DNA from: Mycobacterium sp. AZCC_0083
GTDB taxonomy: Bacteria; Actinomycetota; Actinomycetes; Mycobacteriales; Mycobacteriaceae
Reading direction: 5' to 3'
Length of the DNA: 64,000 nucleotides
Assembly (NCBI RefSeq): GCF_014202335.1
Contig: NZ_JACHGP010000003.1
Location: forward strand, 372,001-436,000
Below the pieces are notes generated by a model. The model was not told the origin of the DNA and did no database searches. It saw only the letters and a list, made by a program, of their open reading frames with translations. Shown here one piece after another: positions 17,585 to 25,973 of the stretch (the first letter of the stretch is position 1; every line of letters starts with the position of its first letter). The position numbers and the translations under genes are program-made.

Positions 17585-18244
17585 ATGGCCGATCCTGCGC
17601 CCGCGACCGAGAACAACGAAGCCCGTCGCATCGAGATGCTCCGTGCCGCAGCCGAGCTGATCTGCGAGCGCGGCTTCGGCGAGACCCGCATCGCCGACGT
17701 GGCGAAGCGCGCAGGGGTGAGCTCGGCTCTGGTCATCTATTACTTCGGCACCAGGGACCGGCTGCTCGTCGACGCGCTGCGCCACTCGGAGGAGTCGTTC
17801 TACGAGGCCGCCGAGAAGATGCTCGCCGAGGTGCCCTCGCTGCGCGAGCGACTCTCGCTGCTGATCGAGTGGACCTGCGTTCCTCAGGTGGACAACGAGA
17901 TTCCCGGCGCGTGGGGTCTGTGGTTCGACCTGTGGGCTCAAGCGTTCCGCCATGACGAGGTCAAGGCGGGCAGGGTCGAACTCGATGCCCGTTGGCGCCG
18001 GATGATCGTGGACGCCATCAAGTCGGCGGAGGCGTCCGATGAACTCGACGTCGAGGTCGACGCCCGGTTGTTCGCCCTTGAGTTCAGTGCGCTACTCGAC
18101 GGCCTGTCGATCCAGGTGGCGTTGGAGGATCCCGAGGTCGACTCGGAGGTGGCCCACCAGATCGCGATGCGGTTCGTCGAACGCGAACTCAACCTGCCGC
18201 CGGTGAAGAAACCGCAAGCGCGCTCTCGGCGACGGGGTCGGTGA
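17585..18244 (+). CDS. TetR family transcriptional regulator of the amine catabolic cluster
   Basis: A 219-residue TetR protein. The N-terminal helix-turn-helix spans residues about 15-60 ([20 protein letters not shown] then [16 protein letters not shown]), and the helical C-terminal domain resembles the BetI-like (TetR_C_6) class ([17 protein letters not shown]). BetI-type regulators respond to choline or betaine-like ligands, which would fit the neighbours, but this is inference. ATG 17585 follows GAGGGGGAA. The 3' end overlaps the convergent potA-like gene by 56 bp. It is the only TetR gene in the cluster and so the best candidate to bind the GACTGA palindromes. Confidence 0.88.
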   Translation: MADPAPATENNEARRIEMLRAAAELICERGFGETRIADVAKRAGVSSALVIYYFGTRDRLLVDALRHSEESFYEAAEKMLAEVPSLRERLSLLIEWTCVPQVDNEIPGAWGLWFDLWAQAFRHDEVKAGRVELDARWRRMIVDAIKSAEASDELDVEVDARLFALEFSALLDGLSIQVALEDPEVDSEVAHQIAMRFVERELNLPPVKKPQARSRRRGR

Positions 18245-19346
18245 TCGGCTGCGCGGCGCTGCGATGCAGCACGCGTACCGCGTCGTGTGTGCAGACACAG
18301 GTAACGGCCGCACCTGGCTGATGGGTCACCGATCCCGGTCCTGAGGTATTGGGTACCTCCACGATCAACGCGGACGGGGCACCGACGTCGACGTGAACCT
18401 GCGTGGACGAGCCGAGGTAGACCACTTGGGAAACCGTGCCGCTGATCGCGTTGTGTCCGTTGCTCACTGGCGTACCCGCATCCTGCAACGCGATCCGCTC
18501 GGGCCTGATCACGATGGCCGCCGGGCCGGTGCGCGCGGACGTGTCCACGGCCGCGCCGAGCCGGGTGTCCATGGCCGAGCAGACCGCCGACGATCCGGAC
18601 AGTTCGAGCACGTCGGCGTCGAAGATGTTGGCCGCACCAAGGAAACTGGCCACGAACGTGGTGGCGGGTGCCGAGTAGATCTCTTGCGGGGGCCCGATCT
18701 GTTCGACGCGTCCCTCGGCGAGCACCGCGATCTGGTCGCTCATGGTGAGCGCTTCTTCCTGATCGTGGGTCACGTAGACGAACGTGATGCCCACCTCGCG
18801 CTGGACGGCGCGCAATTCGAGCTGTAACTGCTTGCGCAGCTTGGCATCCAATGCGCCAAGTGGCTCGTCGAGCAGCAGCACGCGCGGCCGCAGCACCAGG
18901 GCCCTTGCCAGCGCGACGCGTTGCTGCTGGCCGCCTGACAGCTGCGAGGGGCGGCGTTTGGCGAACTTGCCCATCTGGACCAGGTCGAGTGCCTCGCCAA
19001 CGCGCCGCTTGGTCTCGTCCTTCGGGGCCTTCTGATATCTCAGCCCGAAGGCCACGTTGTCCCAGACCGTCATGAACGGGAATAGCGCGTAGGTCTGGAA
19101 GACGGTGTTCACCGGGCGTCGGTTCGGTGGATCGCCCGCGACGTCACGGCCGTCGAGTTCGATGCGCCCGGAGTCCGGTTTCTCGAACCCGGCGATCATG
19201 CGCAACGTGGTCGTCTTGCCGCATCCGGAGGCGCCGAGCAGTGAGTAGAACTGCCCCGCCGGAATGTCGAGGTCGATGCCCGTCACCGCAGGCACCCCGT
19301 CGAAGGACTTGACCAGCTCGACCAGTCGGATCTCGCCGCCGGTCAC
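18189..19346 (-). CDS. potA: Spermidine/putrescine-type ABC transporter ATP-binding protein
   Basis: A 385-residue ATPase with Walker [11 protein letters not shown]-loop [21 protein letters not shown], signature [15 protein letters not shown], Walker [13 protein letters not shown] and a C-terminal TOBE domain, as in PotA. It energises the importer encoded at 20838-23945. The start is a GTG at 19346 ([11 protein letters not shown]), 10 bp after the aminotransferase stop, so aminotransferase and ATPase form one operon divergent from the other transporter genes. The 3' end overlaps the TetR gene. Substrate specificity (polyamine versus betaine-like) is not readable from the ATPase. Confidence 0.9.
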   Translation of the reverse strand: MTGGEIRLVELVKSFDGVPAVTGIDLDIPAGQFYSLLGASGCGKTTTLRMIAGFEKPDSGRIELDGRDVAGDPPNRRPVNTVFQTYALFPFMTVWDNVAFGLRYQKAPKDETKRRVGEALDLVQMGKFAKRRPSQLSGGQQQRVALARALVLRPRVLLLDEPLGALDAKLRKQLQLELRAVQREVGITFVYVTHDQEEALTMSDQIAVLAEGRVEQIGPPQEIYSAPATTFVASFLGAANIFDADVLELSGSSAVCSAMDTRLGAAVDTSARTGPAAIVIRPERIALQDAGTPVSNGHNAISGTVSQVVYLGSSTQVHVDVGAPSALIVEVPNTSGPGSVTHQPGAAVTCVCTHDAVRVLHRSAAQPITDPVAESALAVSSPAAG

Positions 19347-19356
19347 GCGAACCCGA

Positions 19357-20745
19357 TCAGTTCGACACCGCTTCGGCGAACCGGGCGAAGTTGGTCGCGA
19401 ACCTGTCGACGTCGTCGCGGTCGTGCTGTACGGACAACAGCCATTGCTCCACCTTCCCCCATGGCGGGAGGAATACCCCACCATTGTGCTGCACGAGCCA
19501 GTGCAAGTGACCCAGTCTGGCGTCGATCCCGAGGAAGTCGCGGAACTCGCGCACCCTGTCGCGACGGAACGTCACGCAACCCTTGGCGCCCACCGAGACG
19601 ACGTGCCAGTCGTATCCGTGTTCGGCGATCACGCCTTCCAGCGCGGAACGAAGGCGGGTGGCGTTAGCGTCGAGTCGGCGGTAGTTCTCGGGGGTCAGCA
19701 CCTCGGAGAGGGTGGCGCGGGTGGCCGCCATCGCCAACGGGTTGCCGTTGAAGGTACCGACCTGCTCGTAGCGGCCGTCGGCGATCGCCGACATCACCTC
19801 CCTCGTGCCGCCGATCGCGGCCACCGCAATGCCGCCTCCCAAAGCCTTTGCCAGACACACGATATCGGGCGCGACGCCCGATAGCGCGGTCACCCCACCA
19901 GGGCCTGTGGTGAAGCCCGTCTTCACCTCGTCGAAGATCAGCAGCGCGCCGGCCTGATGGACCAGGTCGCGGATGGCAGCCAGATAGCCGTCGTCGGGCG
20001 GGATGATGCCCGCGTTCATCATCACGGGTTCCAGGATCATCGCGGCCACCTGACCGCGGTGTTCGGCGAGCGCGCGGGCGACGGCCTCGGCATCGTTGAA
20101 CGGCACCACGACCACCAGGTCGCGGATCGCCGCGGGGATGCCACTGTTTCCCGGCACCGGAGTGGGATGGCTGCGCGGGCCGACCTCGTCGGCCTCCGGG
20201 AGCACCGACACCTGCACCGAGTCGTGGTGTCCGTGATAGCCGCCCTCGACCTTGATGATGAGGTCACGCCCTGTGAGCGCGCGGGCCAGATGAACGGCGT
20301 CCATGGTGGCCTCGGTGCCGGAGTTGGCGAACCGCCACAGCGGCAGGTCGAACCGGCGGGCCAACTCGCCGGCGATCCAGATCGCGTCCTCGGTCGGCTG
20401 GGCGAAGTGGGTACCGCGCCGGACCCGGTCGCTGACGGCGGCCACGATCGCCGGATGGGCATGTCCCGCAATGGAAGCGCCGTAGCCGCCGTGCATGTCG
20501 ACGTACTCCGTGCCGTCGACGTCGTACACCTTGGAGCCCTTGCCGTGGCTCATCCAGACGGCCTGCGGTTCGGCGATCTGCCAGTTCGAGGTCGCACCTC
20601 CTGCGAGGTGCTCGCGGGCCAGCGCGATCAGTTCGGTGCTGCGCGGCTGGCGCCGAAGGAACACCTGCTCCTCATCGACGATCAACTGCCCGACTCGATC
20701 GTCTTGGATGTCGGACTCGGGACTTTCGATCACCGTCGAAGACAC
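19357..20745 (-). CDS. Class III aminotransferase (glutamate-1-semialdehyde aminomutase-like)
   Basis: A 462-residue PLP enzyme with the fold-type I landmarks [29 protein letters not shown] and the Schiff-base lysine in [17 protein letters not shown]. It resembles HemL in length and motifs, but its place in a catabolic cluster argues for transamination of an amino or diamine substrate instead of tetrapyrrole synthesis. I chose the GTG at 20745, which has GGAGG eight bases upstream; the in-frame ATG at 20781 lies inside the TetR operator. It is probably co-transcribed with the ATPase at 18189-19346. Confidence 0.85.
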   Translation of the reverse strand: MSSTVIESPESDIQDDRVGQLIVDEEQVFLRRQPRSTELIALAREHLAGGATSNWQIAEPQAVWMSHGKGSKVYDVDGTEYVDMHGGYGASIAGHAHPAIVAAVSDRVRRGTHFAQPTEDAIWIAGELARRFDLPLWRFANSGTEATMDAVHLARALTGRDLIIKVEGGYHGHHDSVQVSVLPEADEVGPRSHPTPVPGNSGIPAAIRDLVVVVPFNDAEAVARALAEHRGQVAAMILEPVMMNAGIIPPDDGYLAAIRDLVHQAGALLIFDEVKTGFTTGPGGVTALSGVAPDIVCLAKALGGGIAVAAIGGTREVMSAIADGRYEQVGTFNGNPLAMAATRATLSEVLTPENYRRLDANATRLRSALEGVIAEHGYDWHVVSVGAKGCVTFRRDRVREFRDFLGIDARLGHLHWLVQHNGGVFLPPWGKVEQWLLSVQHDRDDVDRFATNFARFAEAVSN

Positions 20746-20769
20746 GGTGAAACCTCCACTCTCCAGCGG

Positions 20770-20797
20770 TTGACTGAGCATTCAGTCTATGTGATAG
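20770..20797. promoter_or_regulatory. TetR operator 3 overlapping the potD promoter
   Basis: GACTGA-GCAT-TCAGTC (20772-20787) is a perfect 6-4-6 palindrome. Toward potD it provides a TTGACT -35 (20770-20775), 17 bp before a GATAGT -10. Binding there would block RNA polymerase directly. Confidence 0.7.
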
Positions 20798-20837
20798 TCC
20801 TAACACCGACAAGACGCGAACCACCGGGGAGGCCCAG

Positions 20838-22082
20838 ATGCCCGTGCCCATTGGATCCGGTCCGAATCGTCGACAATTCCTGCAACGCGCTGCGATTCTC
20901 GCGGCCGCGGCTCCCACTCTCGGCGCCTTCCTTGCCGCGTGTTCGAAGCCCGCTGGAACACAGGGGTCGGCGCCGAGCCTGACGATCGCGAAGCCTGACA
21001 GTCCGGTCAAGTGGCCGATCGCCGATGACAACAAGGCCATCGGTGACAACCTCCCGCCCGAGAAGGGCGCGACGCTCAAGATCTACAACTACGCCGACTA
21101 CCTCAGCCCTCAAGCCATCAAGGGTTTCGAGGATCAGTACGGGGTCAAGGTCGAGGTGTCGACGTTCAATGACGGCGACGAGGCGATCACCAAGCTGCGC
21201 AGCGGGGTCGACTTCGACATCTACAACGCCAACTACACCGAGATCAGCCGCCTGGTGACTGGCAACCTGGTTCGCCCCCTCAACCACAGCTACATCCCCA
21301 ACATCACCAACGTCTGGCCGACCTTCACCAACCCCTGGTACGACCAGGGCTGGCAGTACACCGTGCCGTACACCATCTACACCACGGGAATGGGCTGGCG
21401 CACCGATCAGGTGCCCGCCGACATCGGCAAGCTGAGCAATCCCTATGCCGCATTGTGGGATCCGGCCTACAAGGACAAGACTGCGATCATCGACGACTTC
21501 CACACCGCGATGGCGATGGTCCTACTGAAGCAGGGCATCACCGATGTCAACACGTCATCGGAGGCCGACCTGAAGATGGTGGGCGAGCAGCTCTCCGCAC
21601 TGGTCAAGGCGACGTCGCCCAAGGTCACCATCACGATGTACAGCGACATGCCCGCCGGGCAGATCGGGCTGTCCCAGATGTGGTCGGGCGACGTCATCAA
21701 CGCGGTGAACTACCTTCCCGAGGGTGTCGGGCCCGAGATTCTGCGGTACTGGTTCCCCGAGGACGGCAAGGGCTTGGTGGACAACGACATGTTGGTCACG
21801 CTCAAGGGCGGGAAGAACCCCGTGCTCGCCCACCTGTTCCTCAACCACATGCTCGACCCCGCGGTCGCCAAGGAGAACTTCTCGGCGATCGGCTACCAGC
21901 CGCCGCAGAACTCCCTGACCGCCGACTCACTCGTCGCCGAGGCGTTCATTCCGGAGAACCTGAAGAACGTGATCGTCAAGCCGGAGTACTTCGACACCGG
22001 TTACCGGACGCTGGAACTCGACGCGGACAACGACACCGCCTGGCACAACGTCTGGAACGCGTTCAACGCCGGCGGATCCTGA
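20838..22082 (+). CDS. potD: Polyamine/betaine-type ABC transporter substrate-binding lipoprotein
   Basis: A 414-residue extracellular binding protein. The N-terminus has a twin-arginine motif (NRRQFLQ), a hydrophobic stretch and a lipobox LAAC near residue 35, so it is probably exported by Tat and lipid-anchored. The mature part reads LKIYNYADYLSPQAIKGFED, the hallmark start of the PotD/PotF family. Specificity residues cannot be assigned without alignment. ATG 20838 has GGGGAGG upstream. It is the first gene of the potD-potB-potC operon driven from the promoter at operator 3. Confidence 0.9.
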   Translation: MPVPIGSGPNRRQFLQRAAILAAAAPTLGAFLAACSKPAGTQGSAPSLTIAKPDSPVKWPIADDNKAIGDNLPPEKGATLKIYNYADYLSPQAIKGFEDQYGVKVEVSTFNDGDEAITKLRSGVDFDIYNANYTEISRLVTGNLVRPLNHSYIPNITNVWPTFTNPWYDQGWQYTVPYTIYTTGMGWRTDQVPADIGKLSNPYAALWDPAYKDKTAIIDDFHTAMAMVLLKQGITDVNTSSEADLKMVGEQLSALVKATSPKVTITMYSDMPAGQIGLSQMWSGDVINAVNYLPEGVGPEILRYWFPEDGKGLVDNDMLVTLKGGKNPVLAHLFLNHMLDPAVAKENFSAIGYQPPQNSLTADSLVAEAFIPENLKNVIVKPEYFDTGYRTLELDADNDTAWHNVWNAFNAGGS

Positions 22083-22091
22083 CGCCGCCGC

Positions 22092-22135
22092 GGACGCGAG
22101 GAGCAATCAGGCATAGGACGCGAGGAGCAATCAGG
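22092..22135 (+). repeat. Tandem 20-bp duplication before potB
   Basis: GGACGCGAGGAGCAATCAGG occurs at 22092-22111 and again at 22116-22135. Both copies contain the Shine-Dalgarno GAGGAG. The second serves the GTG at 22135. Confidence 0.8.
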
Positions 22136-23043
22136 TGCCCGTGGCGCGCTCGCGCGAACGCCCCAACCGACTGTGGCCCGTACTGGCCGCACCCGGTGTC
22201 GGCTGGCTGTTGCTGTTCTTCCTCGCGCCCCTCTACGTGGTGCTCGCGATCGTGTTCGGTCAGCGGGATCCGGTGTTCCGCACCGCGGTTCCGGTGTGGA
22301 ATCCGTTGCAGTGGGACCCCACCCAGTTCACCTACGTCCTGACCCGTATCGGCCCCGACGGCGTCTACTTCCCCGCGCTGGTGCGCACCGTGGGCTACGT
22401 CGCGGCGGCCAGCATTCTGTGCCTGTGCATTGCGTTCCCGGTGGCCTACTACGTGTCTCGGCTGGCCGCTAGACACAAGGGCCTGCTCATCGCGTTACTG
22501 ATCGCGCCGTTCTGGATCAGCTACATGATGCGAATGCTGGCCTGGGTCAACCTTCTTCAGAACGACGGACTCTTCAACCGGATGCTGAGCTTCGGCGGCC
22601 TGTTCGACCCCAACGTGGACTGGCTGACCGGTCAGCCCGTGGTGGTGGTCCTCGGTCTGGTGTACGGCTACGTGCCCTACATGATTCTGCCGCTCTACGC
22701 GGGGCTGGACCGGCTGTCCCAGTCGATGCTGGAGGCATCCAGAGACCTTGGCGCCAACCGGGTGTCGTCATTCGTTCGCGTGACGCTACCGATGTGCAGG
22801 CCGACGATCATGGCCGCGGTCCTGCTCACCTGCCTGCCGATGCTCGGCGACTACTTCACCAACGACCTGCTATCCGCCTCCCCCAAGACGGCGATGGTCG
22901 GAAACCTGATCAACGACAGCGTGCAGGCGCCGGGCCAGACCGGACAGGCCGGCGCGTTCGTCATGCTGGTATTGATCGCCACGGTGGTGCCGATGATCTA
23001 CTACGTCCGGGTGACGCTGCGGGGCGACGAGGTGCGAACGTGA
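22135..23043 (+). CDS. potB: Polyamine-type ABC transporter permease
   Basis: A 302-residue inner-membrane permease with six predicted helices and the EAA loop SMLEASRDLGANRVSSFVRV, which docks to the ATPase. It starts at GTG 22135, directly after the second copy of a duplicated Shine-Dalgarno. Its stop overlaps the GTG of the second permease (GTGA). It pairs with that permease to form the import channel for the ligand delivered by the lipoprotein at 20838. Confidence 0.9.
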   Translation: MPVARSRERPNRLWPVLAAPGVGWLLLFFLAPLYVVLAIVFGQRDPVFRTAVPVWNPLQWDPTQFTYVLTRIGPDGVYFPALVRTVGYVAAASILCLCIAFPVAYYVSRLAARHKGLLIALLIAPFWISYMMRMLAWVNLLQNDGLFNRMLSFGGLFDPNVDWLTGQPVVVVLGLVYGYVPYMILPLYAGLDRLSQSMLEASRDLGANRVSSFVRVTLPMCRPTIMAAVLLTCLPMLGDYFTNDLLSASPKTAMVGNLINDSVQAPGQTGQAGAFVMLVLIATVVPMIYYVRVTLRGDEVRT

Positions 23044-23945
23044 GCGTCACGACGCCGGAGAAGACCCTCCGAGGCCCCGTTGGCTGGTGGCGTGATCCAT
23101 GGCGGCGACCCCGGATTCTGGCCGGCATCACCATCGCCTACCTGGTGTGGTCGCTGCTGCCGGTGCTCATCGCCGTGATGTTCTCGTTCAACGACGGGCG
23201 ATCCCGAACCAATTGGCAGGGCTTCTCGTTTCGCTGGTACTGGGGCGATCAGACGCGGTCGGTCTGGCACGACGCCTCCCTGCACACGGCTCTGTTGCAG
23301 ACACTGAAGCTCGGACTGCTCTCCACCCTGGTCGCCGTTCCACTCGGTGTGCTGTTCGCGATCGGCATCGACCGGTGGCGGGGCCGGCTACCGTCAGGCG
23401 CCAACGTGCTGATGTTGATCTCGTTCGTGATCCCCGAGGTACTGCTGGCCGTCGCACTGCTGTTCATGGTGACCTCGCTGTCGCTGCCGTTCGGCCTGGG
23501 CACCTCCGCACAGGTGATCGGGCTGGTGACTTATCAGGTGGCCTACCCCGCGGTGCTGGTGCGCGCGCGGCTCGCCACCATCGGGCCGCAATACGAGGAA
23601 GCCGCAATGGATCTCGGCGCCTCGCAGGTGGAGGCGCTGCGCCGGGTCACGCTCCCGATGTTGATCCCCGCGATCTTCGCCAGCACGGTCCTAGTCTTCG
23701 CCGACGTGATCGACGACTTCGTGTTGGTGCGGTATCTGTCCAACGGCTCGGCGACCGAACCGGTGTCGGTGAAGATCTACAACACGGCGCGCGCCGCACC
23801 CACCCCGGCACTCAACGCACTGGCCACCCTGCTGCTGCTTGCCGCGTTCGCCGCAGTGGTGATCGGTTATCTGGTGTTCCGCCGGATGACCCGCAACGAC
23901 GACACGACCGGCCGCGGCATCGCCGCCTTCGCCGGGGAGACCTAA
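23040..23945 (+). CDS. potC: Polyamine-type ABC transporter permease
   Basis: A 301-residue permease with six hydrophobic segments and the EAA loop YEEAAMDLGASQVEALRRV. It starts at GTG 23040, overlapping the stop of the first permease. The stretch VFADVIDDFVLVRYLSNGS is typical of PotC. It is the last gene of the transport operon. Confidence 0.9.
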   Translation: MSVTTPEKTLRGPVGWWRDPWRRPRILAGITIAYLVWSLLPVLIAVMFSFNDGRSRTNWQGFSFRWYWGDQTRSVWHDASLHTALLQTLKLGLLSTLVAVPLGVLFAIGIDRWRGRLPSGANVLMLISFVIPEVLLAVALLFMVTSLSLPFGLGTSAQVIGLVTYQVAYPAVLVRARLATIGPQYEEAAMDLGASQVEALRRVTLPMLIPAIFASTVLVFADVIDDFVLVRYLSNGSATEPVSVKIYNTARAAPTPALNALATLLLLAAFAAVVIGYLVFRRMTRNDDTTGRGIAAFAGET

Positions 23946-23947
23946 CA

Positions 23948-24014
23948 ACTCAGCGCCGACTGTGTGGGTTCTGTGCGAAGTTTCGCCGATTTCTCGACCG
24001 CAACTCCCACAGTC
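23948..24014. repeat. Imperfect palindromic element
   Basis: GACTGTGTGGGTT at the left and AACTCCCACAGTC at the right form a near-perfect inverted repeat around about 35 bases. The element replaces the expected 3' end of the SnoaL-like gene. Elements of this look are scattered in some mycobacterial genomes, but that is from memory. No second copy was seen in this window. It could also work as a terminator for the pot operon. Confidence 0.5.
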
Positions 24015-24286
24015 GACGAGGACCAGCCAGCCCGACGCGCGTGGGTGGGTTGCCACCGTCGGCGAAGAACGGACCGCGCAGCACTTCGAGCCGCAGATCC
24101 GGGAAGGCATACCACATGCCGTCGAACACGCCGCGGAACTCGTCGACACCGCGGAAGACCGTGCCCGGCATCATGTCGTCATCGAACCACCTCAGCGGAG
24201 ACGACCTCGGCGATGCCATCTCGATCGTGGCTGTTCAATACCGTGTAGTACCGGTCGAGAACGTGCTGGATTGCTTGCTTGTCCAT
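23950..24286 (-). pseudogene. SnoaL-like (NTF2 fold) protein remnant
   Basis: The gene starts well: ATG 24286 has GGAGG seven bases upstream and the first 35 codons read MDKQAIQHVLDRYYTVLNSH, a SnoaL/NTF2-like start. The frame then hits a stop near 24180, while the next frame continues WFDDDMMPGTVFRGVDEFRG and DGMWYAFPDLRLEVL, typical of the family. The last 22 codons are text from the palindromic element. So there is a one-base frameshift near 24190 and a missing C-terminus. It is probably dead. Confidence 0.7.
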
Positions 24287-24369
24287 GAACGTTCCTCCGC
24301 CCGCAAGTGCTGCCAGATTACTCGTCTAGGCCCCGCCCATCTAGACCAAACTGCCTCGTCGCAGTAACC

Positions 24370-24388
24370 TGACTGTATGTTCAAACAG
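24370..24388. promoter_or_regulatory. Possible TetR operator 4 at the Rieske gene start
   Basis: TGACTG-N4-TTCA is shared with the other three sites, but the right half-site is degenerate (TCAAAC). The site overlaps the ATG at 24377. An alternative palindrome ACTGT-N8-ACAGT is also present. Confidence 0.4.
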
Positions 24389-25558
24389 TTTGGTCCGGCG
24401 CCGGTTCCTGCTGATGACCTCGCTGCGGCGCTCGCGCCGTTCGGCCAGTCGCGCATGCTGCCGAGGGCGGCGTACGTCGACCCCGCGGTGTTCGAGTGGG
24501 AGCAGCGCAACATCTTCTCGGGCTGGATCTGCGTTGGCCACGCCGACGACCTCGACGGCGTCGGCACCCAGCGCGCCGTCGGCTCCGGCGCCAACGGGGT
24601 GCTGCTGGTGCACGGCGATGACGGTGTCATCCGGGCGTTCGCGAACACCTGCCGACACCGCGGCCATGAACTGCTTGCCTGCGGCGAGTCGGCCAAACGC
24701 CGCGGCATCGTCTGTCCCTACCACTCCTGGTCGTATCGCCTCGACGGTCGGGTGCGCAACGCACCGGGCTTCTCCGAAACCGCCGGCTTCGAACCCGAGG
24801 ACTACGGGCTGGCCGAGCTGCGACTGGTGAACTGGCACGGCTGGCTGTTCACCGACCCGAGCGGCGAGGACGCCGACTTCACCGAGCACGTCGTCGGCCT
24901 TGAACAGGTGGTCGGCCCCTACCGCCCCGAGGACTTGACGATCGTCGACCGGCACTCCTATGAGCTCGCCACCAACTGGAAGGTGATCGCCGAGAACTAC
25001 CAGGAGTGCTACCACTGCTCGACCATTCACCCCGAGCTGTCCCGGATCAGCCCGCCGACCAGCGGGGAGAACCTCGAACTCGCGGGCAGCTGGATGGGCG
25101 GCTGGATGTCGATCATCGAAGGCGCAGAGACGATGTCGCTGACCGGCAAGAGTGGTGGTGTGGCGATTCAGGGTCTCTCGGAGCACGAACTACGCAGCGT
25201 CATGTACCTGGTCGGTTACCCCAACCTGCTCGTCAGCCTGCATCCCGACTACGTGATGACCCACCTCATGACACCCCTTGCGGTGGACCGCACACACGTG
25301 GAGTGCGCCTGGGCGTTCCCGAAAGACGTTGCCGCCCAGCCAGATTTCGATCCGTCCTACGCCGTGGACTTCTGGGATCTGACGAACAGGCAGGACTGGG
25401 CGGCGTGCGAGTCCGTCCAGCGCGGACTGAGTTCACCGCACGCCCGACCGGGCCCGCTTGCCCCCGACGAGGACGGCGTCTACCAGTTCGTCACCCGTGT
25501 TGCCCGTTCGTACCAGGGCCGAAATCCCGATTCTGCTGACGCGTCGGCGCGACGGTAA
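24377..25558 (+). CDS. Rieske non-heme iron oxygenase, catalytic subunit
   Basis: A 393-residue aromatic-ring-hydroxylating-type dioxygenase alpha subunit. The Rieske [2Fe-2S] ligands are in CRHRGH and CPYHSW (CxH and CxxH). The mononuclear iron site is in ENYQECYHCSTIHPEL, with a downstream aspartate probably in DLTNRQDW. The general look is that of the CntA/GbcA/stachydrine demethylase group that attacks quaternary amines, which would fit the betaine-like transporter and FAD amine oxidoreductase nearby; assignment to this group is inference. No reductase partner is encoded next to it. The last 68 bp overlap the convergent lipoprotein gene. Confidence 0.85.
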   Translation: MFKQFGPAPVPADDLAAALAPFGQSRMLPRAAYVDPAVFEWEQRNIFSGWICVGHADDLDGVGTQRAVGSGANGVLLVHGDDGVIRAFANTCRHRGHELLACGESAKRRGIVCPYHSWSYRLDGRVRNAPGFSETAGFEPEDYGLAELRLVNWHGWLFTDPSGEDADFTEHVVGLEQVVGPYRPEDLTIVDRHSYELATNWKVIAENYQECYHCSTIHPELSRISPPTSGENLELAGSWMGGWMSIIEGAETMSLTGKSGGVAIQGLSEHELRSVMYLVGYPNLLVSLHPDYVMTHLMTPLAVDRTHVECAWAFPKDVAAQPDFDPSYAVDFWDLTNRQDWAACESVQRGLSSPHARPGPLAPDEDGVYQFVTRVARSYQGRNPDSADASARR

Positions 25559-25910
25559 CCGTCGACGTCGCCGTCACCACTGACGTTGCAACGGTGGTCT
25601 CGACCGAGGTCGCCACCGTCGTCTGAATGTCGGTCTCGGTGTTGGTCACCGTGCCCGGCGCTACGGTTTCGGTCTCCACCGGCGCAGGTGCGCCCCCTCC
25701 TCCACCTCCACCTCCACCACCGGAGGAATGCTCACTGTGATGGCTGGTGGTCGTCGTCGTGGTCGGGGTGGTGGTGGTCGTCGTCGTAGTGGTGGTGGGC
25801 GCGGTGGTGCCGGTGGAGCTACACGCCACCGACAGTCCGCCCATGAGTACCGCGGTGGCAATCCCGGTCACGGCCGCCCATCGGCGAGAAGTGGTCTTCA
25901 CGAACGTCAT
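25491..25910 (-). CDS. Thr-rich putative lipoprotein
   Basis: A 139-residue protein with a signal peptide and lipobox LSVAC near residue 30. It is followed by a low-complexity region of threonine and proline runs, a His/Ser patch, a run of ten glycines and a Val/Thr-rich tail. Such Thr/Pro tracts are often mannosylated cell-wall stalks in mycobacteria. No domain is recognisable. The last 68 bp overlap the end of the Rieske gene. Low complexity makes the call less certain, but the lipobox argues for a real gene. Confidence 0.6.
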   Translation of the reverse strand: MTFVKTTSRRWAAVTGIATAVLMGGLSVACSSTGTTAPTTTTTTTTTTPTTTTTTSHHSEHSSGGGGGGGGGGAPAPVETETVAPGTVTNTETDIQTTVATSVETTVATSVVTATSTVTVAPTRQQNRDFGPGTNGQHG

Positions 25911-25973
25911 TCATACGCAGGTCAGCTGTGAAAGTAACTGCGGCGCGGGTGGGCAAACCCGTACGACTTGCTG

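Noticed and set aside
19357..20745. hemL (glutamate-1-semialdehyde aminomutase) of tetrapyrrole synthesis
   Set aside because: The neighbours are all catabolic or transport genes and the TetR operator overlaps its promoter, so a housekeeping role is unlikely.
25660..25860. Gly/Pro and Val-rich frames on the plus strand opposite the lipoprotein
   Set aside because: They are translations of the threonine and glycine repeat tract in other frames. The minus frame has a lipobox and starts with a normal signal peptide.
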